Of a stretch of DNA of 64,000 bases, positions 1 to 9,411 are shown in pieces. Source of the DNA: Haloplanus sp. XH21 (GTDB taxonomy: Archaea > Halobacteriota > Halobacteria > Halobacteriales > Haloferacaceae); the NCBI RefSeq assembly GCF_023276355.1, contig NZ_JALLPL010000001.1:1054001-1118000 (forward strand), written 5' to 3'. A model generated the notes under the pieces. The model worked only from the letters and a program-made list of their open reading frames with translations. It was not told the origin of the DNA and did no database searches. How positions within the stretch are numbered: position 1 is the first letter of the stretch; every line of letters starts with the position of its first letter. The position numbers were made by a program, and so were the translations under genes.

Positions 1-240
1 TTCCCCGCGCTCGACGCGTACGTCCTCGGGACGATCCCGGACAACCGTGGCAGCGCCTACGCCGTCTACGGCGGCCTCGCCCTGTTCGTGCAGGCAATGG
101 GGAGCGGCACCGTCGGCGTGCTCGGCGAGCATTACGCGTTCGACGCCATCTTCCGCGGGTTCGCTGGCGGCCTCTTCGCGCTCGTGGCCCTCCTCGCCGG
201 ACTCTATCTCGCGGGCATTTTCCAGACGCCTGCGGAGTGA
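1..240 (+). CDS. MFS transporter, C-terminal part (5' end outside window)
   Basis: The open frame runs in from the left edge and ends at TGA 238-240, giving 79 residues. It is hydrophobic, with two membrane segments visible (around 'AVYGGLALFVQAMG' and 'GGLFALVALLAGLYLAGIF') and the 'DNRGSAYAVYGG' loop seen near the end of many major facilitator superfamily proteins. It is therefore probably the last two helices of a secondary transporter. The substrate cannot be told from this fragment. The stop lies 76 bases before the next gene on the same strand. Confidence 0.6.
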   Translation, partial: FPALDAYVLGTIPDNRGSAYAVYGGLALFVQAMGSGTVGVLGEHYAFDAIFRGFAGGLFALVALLAGLYLAGIFQTPAE

Positions 241-316
241 CCTTCACCTGTCAACTCGTTTACTGAAGCACATTCTGGCGAAGGGTTTTCCATCTGGATT
301 CGAAACCCACGGCGTG

Positions 317-682
317 ATGCCAGAGCTGTTCCGATCCCAATCGACGGGGGACGCGGCGTCGGAGGAGGGTGAAGTCCGCGTCCTGTCCCTGACGGACGAC
401 GACGCCGAACAGCTCATCGGCTCGCTCTCGTCGGAGACGGCCCGTTCCATCGTGACCGCGCTGGAAGCGCGCCCCGCGACGGCCTCGGAACTCGCCGAGT
501 CGGTTTCGACGTCCCTCCAGAACGTCCGTCACCACCTCGGCAACCTCGAAGAGGCGGGGCTGGTCGACGTGGCCGACACGCGCTACTCGGTGAAAGGCCG
601 CGAGATGACGGTGTACGCCGCGACCCAGGATTCCCTCGTCGTCTGTGTCGGGGCCGACACGGAGGAGTTCTCGACGCCGTAG
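317..682 (+). CDS. ArsR-like winged-helix DNA-binding protein
   Basis: A 121-residue protein. Residues about 35-95 read as a winged helix: 'SSETARSIVTALEARPATASELAESVSTSLQNVRHHLGNLEEAGLV', the ArsR/GntR-like pattern used by many haloarchaeal repressors, followed by a short beta wing with 'YSVKGREMTVYAAT'. I chose the ATG at 317 because the upstream part of the open frame overlaps the preceding MFS gene in another frame and lacks protein-like composition. There is no visible metal-binding Cys pair, so the ligand is unknown. It probably acts as a local or global transcription regulator. Confidence 0.75.
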   Translation: MPELFRSQSTGDAASEEGEVRVLSLTDDDAEQLIGSLSSETARSIVTALEARPATASELAESVSTSLQNVRHHLGNLEEAGLVDVADTRYSVKGREMTVYAATQDSLVVCVGADTEEFSTP

Positions 683-790
683 TCACCCGTGTCACGGCAG
701 GGAAACTGGCATGGTGACGCGACGCGAAGCTATCGCCATGCTGCTGACTGAGCGGGATGCGCCGAGTCGGTCTGCCCGAGCGGTGGCGCA

Positions 791-1186
791 ATGACCGCCA
801 AGCCGCTGGATTCGACGGCCATCAACTCCCGGATCGAGGAGTACTGGGACTGGATCACCGTCGCGCTCTTCCTCCTGCTGACCGTCGATCTACTCACGAC
901 GCTCGCGGCGGCCCGGCTGGTCGGCACCGGCGCCGAGAGCAACCCACTGATGCGGTGGCTCCTGGGACGGAGCCTCGCCGTCGTGGTCGGCGCACACCTG
1001 CTCGTCGCCGTCGTGGTCGCTGTCGGGTTTCGCCTGCTCGTCGAGCGCCTGCGGCGGACGCCCCCGCCGGCGAACCGCTATTTCGCCGCGCTGATCGAGG
1101 TGTGGCTCGGCGTCCTCGTCGCCGCCGGTCTCCTCGTGTTCGCCAACAACCTCGCGGTGATCGTTCTCGGCGAGAGTCTGCTGTAA
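791..1186 (+). CDS. Small multi-pass membrane protein (DUF5658-like)
   Basis: A 131-residue protein with about three membrane helices: residues 20-42, 58-80 and 103-125. The loop 'ARLVGTGAESNPLMRWLL' after helix 1 is the kind of Glu-Xaa-Asn-Pro signature seen in small haloarchaeal integral membrane proteins of the DUF5658 type. No enzyme motif is seen. It stands alone between an HTH gene and the helicase gene, all on the same strand. Function unknown. Confidence 0.65.
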   Translation: MTAKPLDSTAINSRIEEYWDWITVALFLLLTVDLLTTLAAARLVGTGAESNPLMRWLLGRSLAVVVGAHLLVAVVVAVGFRLLVERLRRTPPPANRYFAALIEVWLGVLVAAGLLVFANNLAVIVLGESLL

Positions 1187-1229
1187 TCGCGACAGAGACG
1201 GACCCGCTTCTCGGCGTTCCGCCGAGCCG

Positions 1230-1241
1230 AGCTTTTTATCC
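1230..1241 (+). promoter_or_regulatory. TATA-like box upstream of the XPD-like helicase gene
   Basis: The run 'GCTTTTTATC' ends 27 bases before the ATG at 1268. This spacing fits a haloarchaeal TATA box driving a leaderless or near-leaderless transcript. It is inferred from position and base content only. Confidence 0.45.
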
Positions 1242-1267
1242 GAGGACGTCGCCAGTCTCTGGATAAC

Positions 1268-3634
1268 ATGGGGGAGACGTGGCGGGCGATTTTCGGCCAC
1301 GACGAGCCGTACGCGGAGCAGGCCGATGGCATCGAGACGGCCATCGAGACGGCCGACCGCGACGGCTTCGCCGTCATCGAAGGCGCCTGCGGGACGGGCA
1401 AGACCATGCTCGCGCTGACCGCGGGTCTCGACCGAGTGCGCGATCCCGACTCGTCGTTCGAGCGGGTGGTGGTGCTCACGAGCGTCAAACAGCAACTGCG
1501 GCAGTTCGAGGCGGACGTGCGCACCATCAACGACAACCTGCCCGACGACTGGCGCCCTCTCTCGGCGCTGACGCTCGTCGGCAAGGCCGACATCTGCCCG
1601 TACAGCCGCGAGCGAACGGGTAACATCGACGAGACGACCGTCTACGACCGCTGTGAAGGGCTGCGCGAGCGGACGCGCAACCTGACGGGGAGCGACGGGC
1701 CGACGACGGCCGCCGCGCTGGCGGACGAGGCGCGCCGCGCCCAGACCGGTCTCCTGAACACTGGCTCCGGCGGGTCGGCGGGTGCCGACTACCTGGAGAC
1801 GGCGGGCGAGACGACGCCGTATCTTCCGGACACCGCCGAGTTCGAGGACACCGAATACTGTCCGTTCTACGCCCAGTATCTGGAGGACCTGCCCGAGGAC
1901 GGCGACCCCGTCGAGGCCGTCCCCTTCGACGTCGAGGACCGTGGCCTCCTCGACACCGAGGAACTGGTGGGTCTCGCGGCCAGCCACGGCACTTGCCCTC
2001 ACTCGATGCTCGGGGCACTCCTGCCGCATATGGAGGTAGTCATCGGCAACTACTACCACGCCTTCGACCCGCGGACCACGGAGACGTTCACCGGGCCACT
2101 GCTCGACGAATCGACCTTCGTCGTCTGTGACGAGGCGCACATGCTCGAGCCGCGGGTGCGCGACTTGGTGAGCGACGGGGTGGCCGACACCACCCTCCGC
2201 AACGCCGAGTCGGAACTGACGCGGGTGATCCAACCGCTCGAATTCGAGCGCGGGGACGGGGATTCCCCGGCTGACTCGGACGCGGCGATGGTCCGCGGCG
2301 AACTCGAAGAGACCGACGTCTCGCTCGCGGAGCTGAAAGCGACGCGGTCGTTCGTGCGCGACCTGCGCAAGGAACTCGACCGGCAGGTGACGGCGTATCT
2401 CGACGGCGAGCGGCCGGCGTGGCGCACGGCGCTGGACGACCTCCCTGACGACGAGATCGCTCTGCGCGACCCCGAGACGCCGGAACCGGACGCCATCACG
2501 GAGTGGGCGAATGGGGAGTACGGCGACGACGTGTGGGTGCGCGCCGAGACGGTCGGCGCCGTGGCGGCGCGCGTCCTGAACGAACTGGAGGAGGCGGATC
2601 GCGACCGGGCGGCGCCGACGGTCGGTCGGGTGCTCGGGGCCTGGTATCGCGCGGATCACGCCCGCTACTTCCGCGAGATCGACCTCTCGCGGACGTGGGA
2701 CGAGACGGAACCCGCCGACTCGTGGCGGCGGGCCTACAACGCCCGCCTGTCGCTACACAACTGCGTCCCTGGCGACGCCATCGCCGACCGCCTCGCCGAC
2801 TTCGGCGGCGGCGTGTTGATGTCCGCGACGCTCGAACCGCTCGACGTGTTCCGGACGGTGACGGGGCTCGACGAGTTGGCTGAGAACGGCCGGCCGGTCG
2901 TCGAACGGACCTACGGCCTCTCCTTCCCGGCCGAGAACCGCGCGAGTTTCGCCGTCGACGCGCCGACGTTCACCCACGAGAACCGCGGCCCACCGGGGAG
3001 CGAGAGCGACACGCGACGGGTGTACGTCGACGCCGTGGCCGAGGTGGCCGGGCGCGAGGGCAACGTCCTCGTCGGGATGCCGAACTACGCCGAGGCGGAG
3101 TGGATGGCGGGTCGCCTCGCCGACCGCCTCGACTCGTCTGTCCTCCTCGACGAATCGAGCGATGACGGCGCGACCGAGGCGCTCAAACAGGAGTTCTTCG
3201 GCGCGGACGACAGCACGCTCGTCACCAGCCTTCGGGGGACGCTCACGGAGGGCGTCGACTACCGGGGGGACCGCCTCCACGCGGCGGTGGTGTGTGGCGT
3301 TCCGCTCGTCGACACGACCCGCCCGCGGACCCAGGCGGTCGTTACGGCGTACGACCGGGCGTTCGGGGCGGACGCGGACGGGCGTGGCGGCCGCAGCGGG
3401 TTCGAGACGGCGCTGACGGTGCCGGCGGTGCGGAAGGCGCGCCAGGCCGTCGGTCGGGTGATCCGCGGGCCCGACGAGCGCGGGGTTCGCGTCCTCGTCG
3501 ACGCGCGCTACGCCCGTGACCGCTGGAACGGCGTCCGCGAGTATCTTCCCGACTGGGAGCGCGAGGAGTTCCAGCCGGTCAGCCCGGATATGCTCTCGCT
3601 CGGTCTCGACCGCTTCGCGGACGGCGGCCGCTGA
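1268..3634 (+). CDS. XPD/DinG-family Fe-S DNA helicase
   Basis: A 788-residue superfamily 2 helicase. Visible motifs are Walker A 'EGACGTGKTMLALTAG' near residue 40, the DEAH box 'VVCDEAHMLEP' near 287, and a C-terminal half with 'GVLMSATLEPLD', 'EGVDYRGDRL' and the motif VI-like 'RQAVGRVIRGPDERG'. Four Cys residues between motifs Ia and II (in 'DICPYSRE', 'YDRCEGL', 'EYCPFYAQ' and 'GTCPHSM') are placed as in the iron-sulfur domain of XPD-type 5'-3' helicases. The likely role is DNA repair or unwinding. Haloarchaea often carry several such paralogs, so I do not assign a gene symbol. It has its own promoter-like box. Confidence 0.9.
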   Translation: MGETWRAIFGHDEPYAEQADGIETAIETADRDGFAVIEGACGTGKTMLALTAGLDRVRDPDSSFERVVVLTSVKQQLRQFEADVRTINDNLPDDWRPLSALTLVGKADICPYSRERTGNIDETTVYDRCEGLRERTRNLTGSDGPTTAAALADEARRAQTGLLNTGSGGSAGADYLETAGETTPYLPDTAEFEDTEYCPFYAQYLEDLPEDGDPVEAVPFDVEDRGLLDTEELVGLAASHGTCPHSMLGALLPHMEVVIGNYYHAFDPRTTETFTGPLLDESTFVVCDEAHMLEPRVRDLVSDGVADTTLRNAESELTRVIQPLEFERGDGDSPADSDAAMVRGELEETDVSLAELKATRSFVRDLRKELDRQVTAYLDGERPAWRTALDDLPDDEIALRDPETPEPDAITEWANGEYGDDVWVRAETVGAVAARVLNELEEADRDRAAPTVGRVLGAWYRADHARYFREIDLSRTWDETEPADSWRRAYNARLSLHNCVPGDAIADRLADFGGGVLMSATLEPLDVFRTVTGLDELAENGRPVVERTYGLSFPAENRASFAVDAPTFTHENRGPPGSESDTRRVYVDAVAEVAGREGNVLVGMPNYAEAEWMAGRLADRLDSSVLLDESSDDGATEALKQEFFGADDSTLVTSLRGTLTEGVDYRGDRLHAAVVCGVPLVDTTRPRTQAVVTAYDRAFGADADGRGGRSGFETALTVPAVRKARQAVGRVIRGPDERGVRVLVDARYARDRWNGVREYLPDWEREEFQPVSPDMLSLGLDRFADGGR

Positions 3635-3635
3635 C

Positions 3636-3833
3636 CTACTGGTTCGGCCGCTTCCCGCTCCAGGACGCCCGACACTCGTCGTCGCAGAAATGGAGATGGT
3701 CGATTTCGCCCTCGTCGATCCAGGAGACGACTCGGTGGTTCGGCTCCTGTACTATCTTCTTCCCACACGTGTGACACGTCGGCGCAGTGCTCTCGTCAAC
3801 GTCCTCCCCAATATCGGAGGTGGGATCGATCAT
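3636..3833 (-). CDS. Small zinc-finger protein (haloarchaeal DUF7576-like)
   Basis: A 65-residue protein with 'CHTCGKKI' and 'HFCDDECRASW', a CxxC plus CxxxC set that looks like a treble-clef or MYM-like zinc site. The N-terminus is acidic. It is convergent with the helicase, the two stops being only about two bases apart. Proteins of this size and pattern are common in haloarchaea with no known role. A nucleic-acid or protein-binding task is a guess. Confidence 0.7.
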   Translation of the reverse strand: MIDPTSDIGEDVDESTAPTCHTCGKKIVQEPNHRVVSWIDEGEIDHLHFCDDECRASWSGKRPNQ

Positions 3834-3890
3834 ATTTCCAGTCAGTAGCGGTGAATCCCTCTTAAATCCGGCTACATCGCTCTGGCGCCC

Positions 3891-5234
3891 TCACCCGCTG
3901 GGGTGGGGGCAGTCGAGCGTCGTTCGCGGCGACGGATCCAGAATCGTCCGCTCGCGGCCGTCGGGCCAGCGGACGACCGCCTCCCGGGGCGTGGCGTCGC
4001 CGAGGCCGAAGTGAGCGACGGGTTCCATCTGGCAGAGATAGCCGCTCCCGGGGTCGATGATACGGGTCTGGCGCCCCGCGGTCGTCCGGAGCGTCACTCG
4101 GGCGCCGCGGGCCGGCGCGCCGGCGGGCGTGAGCGGTCGCACGCGGAGCCAGTCGGCGTCGTTGGGCGCGCGATACAGGGAGAGCGGCTGGGCCTCCGCC
4201 TCGCCGTGGACCACGAGGAGTTCGAGCGTCCCGTCGCCGTCGATGTCGGCGACGGCGGCGCCGGTGCCCATCCCCTCGGGTTCGCTCGCCGCGCCGACGC
4301 CGGTCTGGGTCCACTCGCCGTCGTAGGTGAGCAGGCGGTTGGGCGCGCCGAGGCAGTTCACGAACAGTTCCTGCCGGCCGTCGTTGTCGAAGTCGGCGGG
4401 AACGACGGTCCGAACCCGGGTCGGGCGGGCGAGCGCCGATGGGGCGACGTCGCGGAACCGGTCGCCGTCGCGGGCGAAGAGGCGGTTGTCGCCGTTCCAG
4501 TTGCCACAGACGATGTCGAACTCGCTCGCGCCGTCGGGGGCGACGAGCGCGGCCCCGCGGGCGTTCTCCGCCGCGTCGGTGACGCCGTACTCCCGGGCCA
4601 CGTCGACGAAGTGCCCGTCGACGTTGCGCAAGAGCAGGTTCGGTCCTCGCTCGGCGCCGAGAAACAGATCCGTCCGGTCCGAGAGGATAGGGCCGGCAGC
4701 GACCGACCGCCCGCCGGTCACCACGTCCAGCCCGACCGTCCCCGCGAGATCGGTGATGCTACCGTCGTCGCCCATCTCGTAGAACCGGGAGGGGGAGCCG
4801 TAGCCGGTGACGAACACGCCGTAGCGACCCGTGCCCAGGCGGTCGATGGCCGCGACGGAGCGGCCGACCCGGTGGTTGGCGCGGCCGCGGTTCGCGGGGT
4901 CGGCAAAGCGGTCGTGCCACCGGTCGCCCTCGGGGTCGAGGAGGAGGTCCGCCTCGGGGGAGGTGCCGCCGAAGGCGGCGACGTTGTGGACGTACACCTC
5001 CTCGCGACCGTCGGCGTCCATGTCGGCGGCGGCGACGCCGATGGCGTGACGACCGTCGTCGGCGAGGATGCCACAGGCCGTATCGACGACGCCGGACCGC
5101 CACCGGAGGACGCGGTTGGCGTCCCCGAACCCCGCGACGAACACGAGCGGACCCTCGGGTCCCGACGTGACGGTGGCCCCGTACCCCCGGAAGTCGGGGT
5201 TGTCTGCGAACCGCCCCGAGCAGTCCTCGAACAT
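3891..5234 (-). CDS. CRTAC1-like FG-GAP/VCBS repeat protein with ASPIC/UnbV C-terminus
   Basis: A 447-residue protein made of repeated beta-propeller blades with calcium-type loops such as 'DMDADGREEVYV', 'DFDNDGRQELFVN' and 'DIDGDGTLELLV'. The C-terminus ('LRTTAGRQTRIIDPGSGYL' then 'HFGLGDA' and 'VVRWPDGRE') matches the ASPIC/UnbV domain found in CRTAC1-like proteins. No signal peptide is visible at 'MFEDCSGRFADNP', so surface placement, usual for such propellers, is not supported here. Ligand unknown. The gene is followed downstream by the small zinc-finger gene on the same strand. Confidence 0.8.
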   Translation of the reverse strand: MFEDCSGRFADNPDFRGYGATVTSGPEGPLVFVAGFGDANRVLRWRSGVVDTACGILADDGRHAIGVAAADMDADGREEVYVHNVAAFGGTSPEADLLLDPEGDRWHDRFADPANRGRANHRVGRSVAAIDRLGTGRYGVFVTGYGSPSRFYEMGDDGSITDLAGTVGLDVVTGGRSVAAGPILSDRTDLFLGAERGPNLLLRNVDGHFVDVAREYGVTDAAENARGAALVAPDGASEFDIVCGNWNGDNRLFARDGDRFRDVAPSALARPTRVRTVVPADFDNDGRQELFVNCLGAPNRLLTYDGEWTQTGVGAASEPEGMGTGAAVADIDGDGTLELLVVHGEAEAQPLSLYRAPNDADWLRVRPLTPAGAPARGARVTLRTTAGRQTRIIDPGSGYLCQMEPVAHFGLGDATPREAVVRWPDGRERTILDPSPRTTLDCPHPSG

Positions 5235-5285
5235 ACCCTGCCCAGACGATACGGGGTTAAGAGTCGCTCGCTCCGGACTGCCGTC

Positions 5286-5370
5286 TCATGCGGATTGCTG
5301 TAGTCGGTTCCACATCGAGGCCGACTGTGGGCGGTCGTCGTGGCGAACAGCCACAGCGACCCGTCTCATA
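5286..5370. repeat. Degenerate tandem copy of the stop-codon palindromic repeat
   Basis: The left end 'CATGCGGATTGCTGTA' resembles the 'CATACGGATTACTGTA' that opens the intact copy directly to the right, and the right end 'CGACCCGTCTCAT' resembles its 'AAACCGTCTCAG'. The inside holds weak inverted repeats (AGTCGG/CCGACT and GTGGC/GCCAC) in place of the usual hairpin. I read it as a decayed second copy lying head to tail with the next one. Confidence 0.45.
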
Positions 5371-5452
5371 CGGATTACTGTACCTGTCTACCGGTGGTTC
5401 GACAAGATGGTCCGGCGAACCACCGGTGATGACTCACACTAAACCGTCTCAG
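5366..5452 (-). repeat. Stop-codon palindromic repeat, copy A
   Basis: A palindromic element with ends 'CATACGGATTACTGTA' and 'ACACTAAACCGTCTCAG' and a central stem 'ACCGGTGGTTCG' / 'CGAACCACCGGT'. In reverse complement its outer end reads CTGAGACGG, and the TGA within it is the stop codon of the mutS-like gene (5449-5451). Orientation is given by the 'GTTTA' end, which points to the minus strand. It shares ends and layout with copies at 20024, 24058, 28110, 31323, 51535 and 60540. Confidence 0.85.
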
Positions 5453-7170
5453 TCCTCCCACGCCTCCGCGAGGGTGCGCTGGACGGCCTCCTCGCCGACG
5501 GCGGCGGCGAGGTGTTCGAACCCCTGTCGCTCGCGGCGGTCGCCCGCGTTGGCGACGAGACGCGAGACGATGAACTCCGGCGTCGACTTGCCTACCGTGC
5601 CGAACCGCGGCTGGTAGTCCACCCGGAGATCGAGATCGGACGTGAGGCCCTCGGCGAAGATGCCGTCGATCCGGGCGGCCGGCGGGAGCGGACTCAGGTC
5701 GTCCGCAAGGTGGGTGACGTAGACGCCGAGGGCGCCGCGTTCGACGGTCAGATCGACCAGTCCGTTCAACAGGTCGGCCGCGCGGCCCGGTTCCGTGATC
5801 GCTTCGAACTCGTCGACGAGCATCAGCGTCCGGCCGCCGTCGGTCAGCGGCGGGACGATGGATTTCAGCGTCGACTCCAGCACGCCGGCGTTGAAACTCG
5901 CGTGCCGTCGGTGGAAGACGACGGCGTCGAAGAAGCCGACCTCCGCCCGCTCGGCGGGGACCGGCAGTCCCATCGCGGTGAGCAGGGCGACGGTACAGCA
6001 GGTCTCCAGCAGCGTCGTCTTCCCGCCGCTGTTGGCTCCCGTCAGGACGGCCACTCGGTCGCCCGACGGCGCCCCGTCGAGGCCGTGGTCGCCGACCGCG
6101 TAGGTGACCGGGTCGGGGTCGTCGAGAAAGAGGCTCCGCGCGCCCTCGACGGCGAGCCCGTCGCCCCCCAGCGTCGGTCGGACGAGGTCGTGGGCCTCCG
6201 CGAAGCGGGCGAGCGACAGTTCGACGGCCACGTCGTCGACGGCGGTGACCGCCCGGTCGACATCCTCGCGGGCCTCGGCGATGGACGCCCGGAGCGCGTC
6301 CTCGACCTCGCGTTCGCGTTCGGTCTCCTGGCGTTCGAGGTCATCGACCAGCGCCCGGAGCGACGTGCTCACGAAGTCGGCGGCGTCGTGGGCCTGCTCG
6401 GGGGCGACCGATTCGACGGCTCCCCGAGAGAGTCGCGTCTCGCGGTCGACGTAGTCGGTGAAGGCGCGCCGGAAGTCCGCCAGGTCGCGGACGCCCGTCT
6501 CCCGGATCCGTTCGAGCACGTCGAACGCGGAGTTCTCCAGGTCGCGCGCGTCGTCGAGGCGCGCGCGGATATCGTCGAGGCGGTCGTCGGCGCCCGGCGC
6601 GACGCCGTCGTCGGTCACGTACTGCAGCGCGTCGGCCGCCTCGCGGACGGCCTCGGGGTCGATGTCGCCGAGGGCGTCGAACGTCGATCCGTCGAGGCCG
6701 GCGTCGCGAAGCGCCAGCACCGCCTCGACGGCGGCGCGTTCGCTCCCCGTGGCGTCGTCGTAGTCTTCGAAGGCCGCGACGACCGCGCTCCGGCCGCCGT
6801 CGGCGAGGCTCGCCCACGCCGCGCGGGCGTCGCCGACGGCGCCGAGTCGGGACTCGATGGCGTCGCGGGCGGTCAGCGGCGTCAGTACGCGGATCCGGTC
6901 GGCGGCGTGTCTGGTGAGGGCGTACTCGCTCGCGAGCGAGAGCAGGTCGTCGTACACCTCGCGCGCGTCGCGGGTGGCGAGGGCTTCCATCCCGGCGTCG
7001 TCGTTCGCCCGGCGGAGGACGCGCGTCGCCCGGCCACGCGTGATCCCCGCGTCAGTGAGCGCGCGGACGTCCGCCGATTCGATGGCCTCGACGGCCGCCT
7101 CCTCGCCCAGCGTTTCGCGGAGGCGCTCGCTCGTTTTCGGCCCCACTCCCCAGTACTCCTCCAGTCGCAT
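5449..7170 (-). CDS. MutS-family DNA-binding ATPase (haloarchaeal MutS5-like)
   Basis: A 573-residue protein. The N-terminus ('YWGVGPKTSERLRETLG', 'AGITRGRATRVLRRA') looks like helix-hairpin-helix DNA-binding motifs. The C-terminal third is a MutS-type ATPase: Walker A 'LTGANSGGKTTLLET', Walker B 'LMLVDEFEAITEPG' and 'GVYVTHLADDL'. The mismatch-recognition domain of MutS1 is absent, as in the MutS5 and MutS2-like branch. Its role is therefore more likely recombination or DNA-structure processing than classic mismatch repair. Its TGA stop lies inside palindromic repeat copy A. It is divergent from rqcH, with 98 bases between them. Confidence 0.85.
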   Translation of the reverse strand: MRLEEYWGVGPKTSERLRETLGEEAAVEAIESADVRALTDAGITRGRATRVLRRANDDAGMEALATRDAREVYDDLLSLASEYALTRHAADRIRVLTPLTARDAIESRLGAVGDARAAWASLADGGRSAVVAAFEDYDDATGSERAAVEAVLALRDAGLDGSTFDALGDIDPEAVREAADALQYVTDDGVAPGADDRLDDIRARLDDARDLENSAFDVLERIRETGVRDLADFRRAFTDYVDRETRLSRGAVESVAPEQAHDAADFVSTSLRALVDDLERQETEREREVEDALRASIAEAREDVDRAVTAVDDVAVELSLARFAEAHDLVRPTLGGDGLAVEGARSLFLDDPDPVTYAVGDHGLDGAPSGDRVAVLTGANSGGKTTLLETCCTVALLTAMGLPVPAERAEVGFFDAVVFHRRHASFNAGVLESTLKSIVPPLTDGGRTLMLVDEFEAITEPGRAADLLNGLVDLTVERGALGVYVTHLADDLSPLPPAARIDGIFAEGLTSDLDLRVDYQPRFGTVGKSTPEFIVSRLVANAGDRRERQGFEHLAAAVGEEAVQRTLAEAWED

Positions 7171-7268
7171 ACCCGATGCACTCTCCCTACCGGTTTATCA
7201 GTTTGTGCCGCACCCACCGATACCGCGACAACGACACGCCTTTTCGGGCGGCCCGAGAAAGACGGGGT

Positions 7269-9362
7269 ATGGACGCGAAGCGGGAACTGACGAGCGTCGA
7301 CATCGCCGCCCTCGTCACCGAACTCGGGGCGTACGAGGGGGCGAAAGTCGATAAGGCCTATCTCTACGACGACGACCTTCTGCGGTTTCGGATGCGGGAT
7401 TTCGACCGCGGCCGGGTCGAACTCATGATCGAAGTCGGCGACATCAAGCGCGCACACATGGCGGATCCGGAACACGTCGCGGACGCGCCGGGACGCCCGC
7501 CCAACTTCGCGATGATGCTCCGGAACCGACTGAGCGGCGCCGACTTCGCCGGCGTCTCCCAGTACGAGTTCGACCGCATCCTCGTCTTCGAGTTCGAACG
7601 CGAGGACCAGAACACTCGCATCGTCGCGGAACTGTTCGGCGAAGGCAACGTGGCCGTCCTCGACGAGGCGGGCGAGGTGGTCCAGAGCTTAGAGACGGTG
7701 CGCCTGAAGTCCCGGACCGTCGCGCCCGGGTCGCAGTACGGCTTCCCCCAATCGCGCATCAACCCCCTCACCGTCAGCTACGACGCCTTCGTCCGACGGA
7801 TGGAGGAGTCCGACACCGACGTGGTGCGGACGCTCGCCACCCAACTCAACTTCGGCGGCCTCTACGGCGAGGAAATCTGCTCGCGTGCGGGCGTCGAGAA
7901 GACGCTCGACATCGCCGACGCCGACGAGGAGACGTACGAACAGCTCTACGACGCCATCGGTCGGCTCGCCGACCGGCTCCAGTCCGGCGACTTCGATCCG
8001 CGGGTGTACGTCGCGGACGATCGCGTGGTCGACGTGACGCCGTTCCCCCTGGAGGAGCGCGCGGACTTCTCGGCCGAAGGGTTCGACTCCTTCAACGCCG
8101 CCGTCGACGACTACTTCCACCGCCTGCAGCGCGAGCCGGAGGAGGAGACGACGAGCGACGAGAGCCCCGACTTCGAGGCCGAAATCGCGAAACAGAAACG
8201 CATCATCGAACAGCAGAAAAACGCCATCGAGGGGTTCGAGGAGCAGGCTGAGACCGAACGCGACCGCGCCGAGGCGCTGTACGCCAACTACGACCTGGTT
8301 GACGAGGTCATCTCGACGGTGCGCACGGCGCGCGAACAGGGCGTCCCCTGGGACGACATCGAGGAGACACTGGCGGAGGGCGCGGAACAGGGCATCCCGG
8401 CGGCCGAGGCGGTGGTCGACATCGATTCGGCGAAGGGGATGGTGACTATCGACCTCGACGGGATTCAGGTGCCGGTCGATCCGACCTCCGGCGTCGAGAA
8501 GAACGCCGACCGCCTCTACACCGAGGCGAAACGCATCGAAGGGAAAAAGGAGGGCGCTCTGGAGGCCATCGAGAACACCCGCGAGGAACTCGAGGCGGTC
8601 AAGCGCCGGCGAGAGGAGTGGGAGAGCGAGGACGAGACGGCGGAAGAAGAGCCGGAACCCGAGGGCGAGGTGGACTGGTTGGCCCGGTCGTCGGTGCCGA
8701 TCCGGAACCCCGAACACTGGTACGAGGACTTCCGCTGGTTCCACACGAGCGACGGCTTCCTCGTCATCGGCGGGCGGAACGCGGACGAGAACGAGGCCAT
8801 CGTCAAGAAGTATATGGAGCAAAACGACCGGTTCTTCCACGCGCAGGCCCACGGCGGCCCGGTGACGCTGCTGAAGGCGACGGGACCGAGCGAGGCCGCC
8901 CGCGAGGTGGAGTTCCCCGACTCCACGCTCCGAGAGGCGGCGCAGTTCGCGGTGTCGTACTCCTCGGTCTGGAAGGACAGCCGGTTCGCGGGCGACGCCT
9001 ACATGGTCGAACCGGACCAGGTGTCGAAGACGCCCGAGAGCGGGGAGTATATCGAAAAGGGCGGGTTCGTCATCCGCGGCGACCGGACCTACTTCCGCGA
9101 CGTGAGCGCACGCGCCGCGGTGGGCATCCAGTGCGAACCGGAGACGCGGGTCATCGGCGGGCCGCCGGCGGCCATCGATCCGGCCGCGGCGACGACGGTC
9201 CATCTCGAACCCGGCAAGTTCGCGCAGAACGACGCCGCCAAGCGGTGTTACCGCGTCTTCAAGGAGCGGTTCGCCGACGAGTCGTTCGTCCGGAAGGTGG
9301 CGAGTCCCGATCGGATCCAGGAGTTCCTCCCGCCGGGCGGCAGCAGCATCATCGAGGAGTAG
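7269..9362 (+). CDS. rqcH: RqcH, NFACT-family ribosome quality control factor
   Basis: A 697-residue protein with the N-terminal NFACT-N core ('[27 protein letters not shown]'-type start, shortened here by family knowledge), a central coiled coil ('[20 protein letters not shown]'), and the NFACT-R domain with '[19 protein letters not shown]'. The family binds stalled large ribosomal subunits with tRNA and helps add C-terminal tails to the nascent chain. I chose ATG 7269 because the longer frame has no protein-like content upstream. Pelota lies 49 bases downstream on the same strand, which fits a shared role in ribosome rescue. Confidence 0.92.
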   Translation: MDAKRELTSVDIAALVTELGAYEGAKVDKAYLYDDDLLRFRMRDFDRGRVELMIEVGDIKRAHMADPEHVADAPGRPPNFAMMLRNRLSGADFAGVSQYEFDRILVFEFEREDQNTRIVAELFGEGNVAVLDEAGEVVQSLETVRLKSRTVAPGSQYGFPQSRINPLTVSYDAFVRRMEESDTDVVRTLATQLNFGGLYGEEICSRAGVEKTLDIADADEETYEQLYDAIGRLADRLQSGDFDPRVYVADDRVVDVTPFPLEERADFSAEGFDSFNAAVDDYFHRLQREPEEETTSDESPDFEAEIAKQKRIIEQQKNAIEGFEEQAETERDRAEALYANYDLVDEVISTVRTAREQGVPWDDIEETLAEGAEQGIPAAEAVVDIDSAKGMVTIDLDGIQVPVDPTSGVEKNADRLYTEAKRIEGKKEGALEAIENTREELEAVKRRREEWESEDETAEEEPEPEGEVDWLARSSVPIRNPEHWYEDFRWFHTSDGFLVIGGRNADENEAIVKKYMEQNDRFFHAQAHGGPVTLLKATGPSEAAREVEFPDSTLREAAQFAVSYSSVWKDSRFAGDAYMVEPDQVSKTPESGEYIEKGGFVIRGDRTYFRDVSARAAVGIQCEPETRVIGGPPAAIDPAAATTVHLEPGKFAQNDAAKRCYRVFKERFADESFVRKVASPDRIQEFLPPGGSSIIEE

Positions 9363-9411
9363 CGGCGTCCCGAATGGCAAGGTATGTGGCCGTGGGCGCC
9401 GAGATTCAGGT

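Noticed and set aside
720..790. Possible tRNA in the spacer before the DUF5658-like gene.
   Set aside because: No T-arm GGTTCGAATCC-like sequence or acceptor pairing can be formed.
890..2659. 589-codon minus-strand frame opposite the XPD-like helicase, and similar long frames (for example 3903-5303, 5512-7290, 7689-9452, 16790-19180, 49612-51126, 56157-57719).
   Set aside because: They lie wholly opposite well-supported genes, are rich in Arg, Gly and Val repeats, and show no family motif. GC-rich haloarchaeal genes commonly leave such open shadows.
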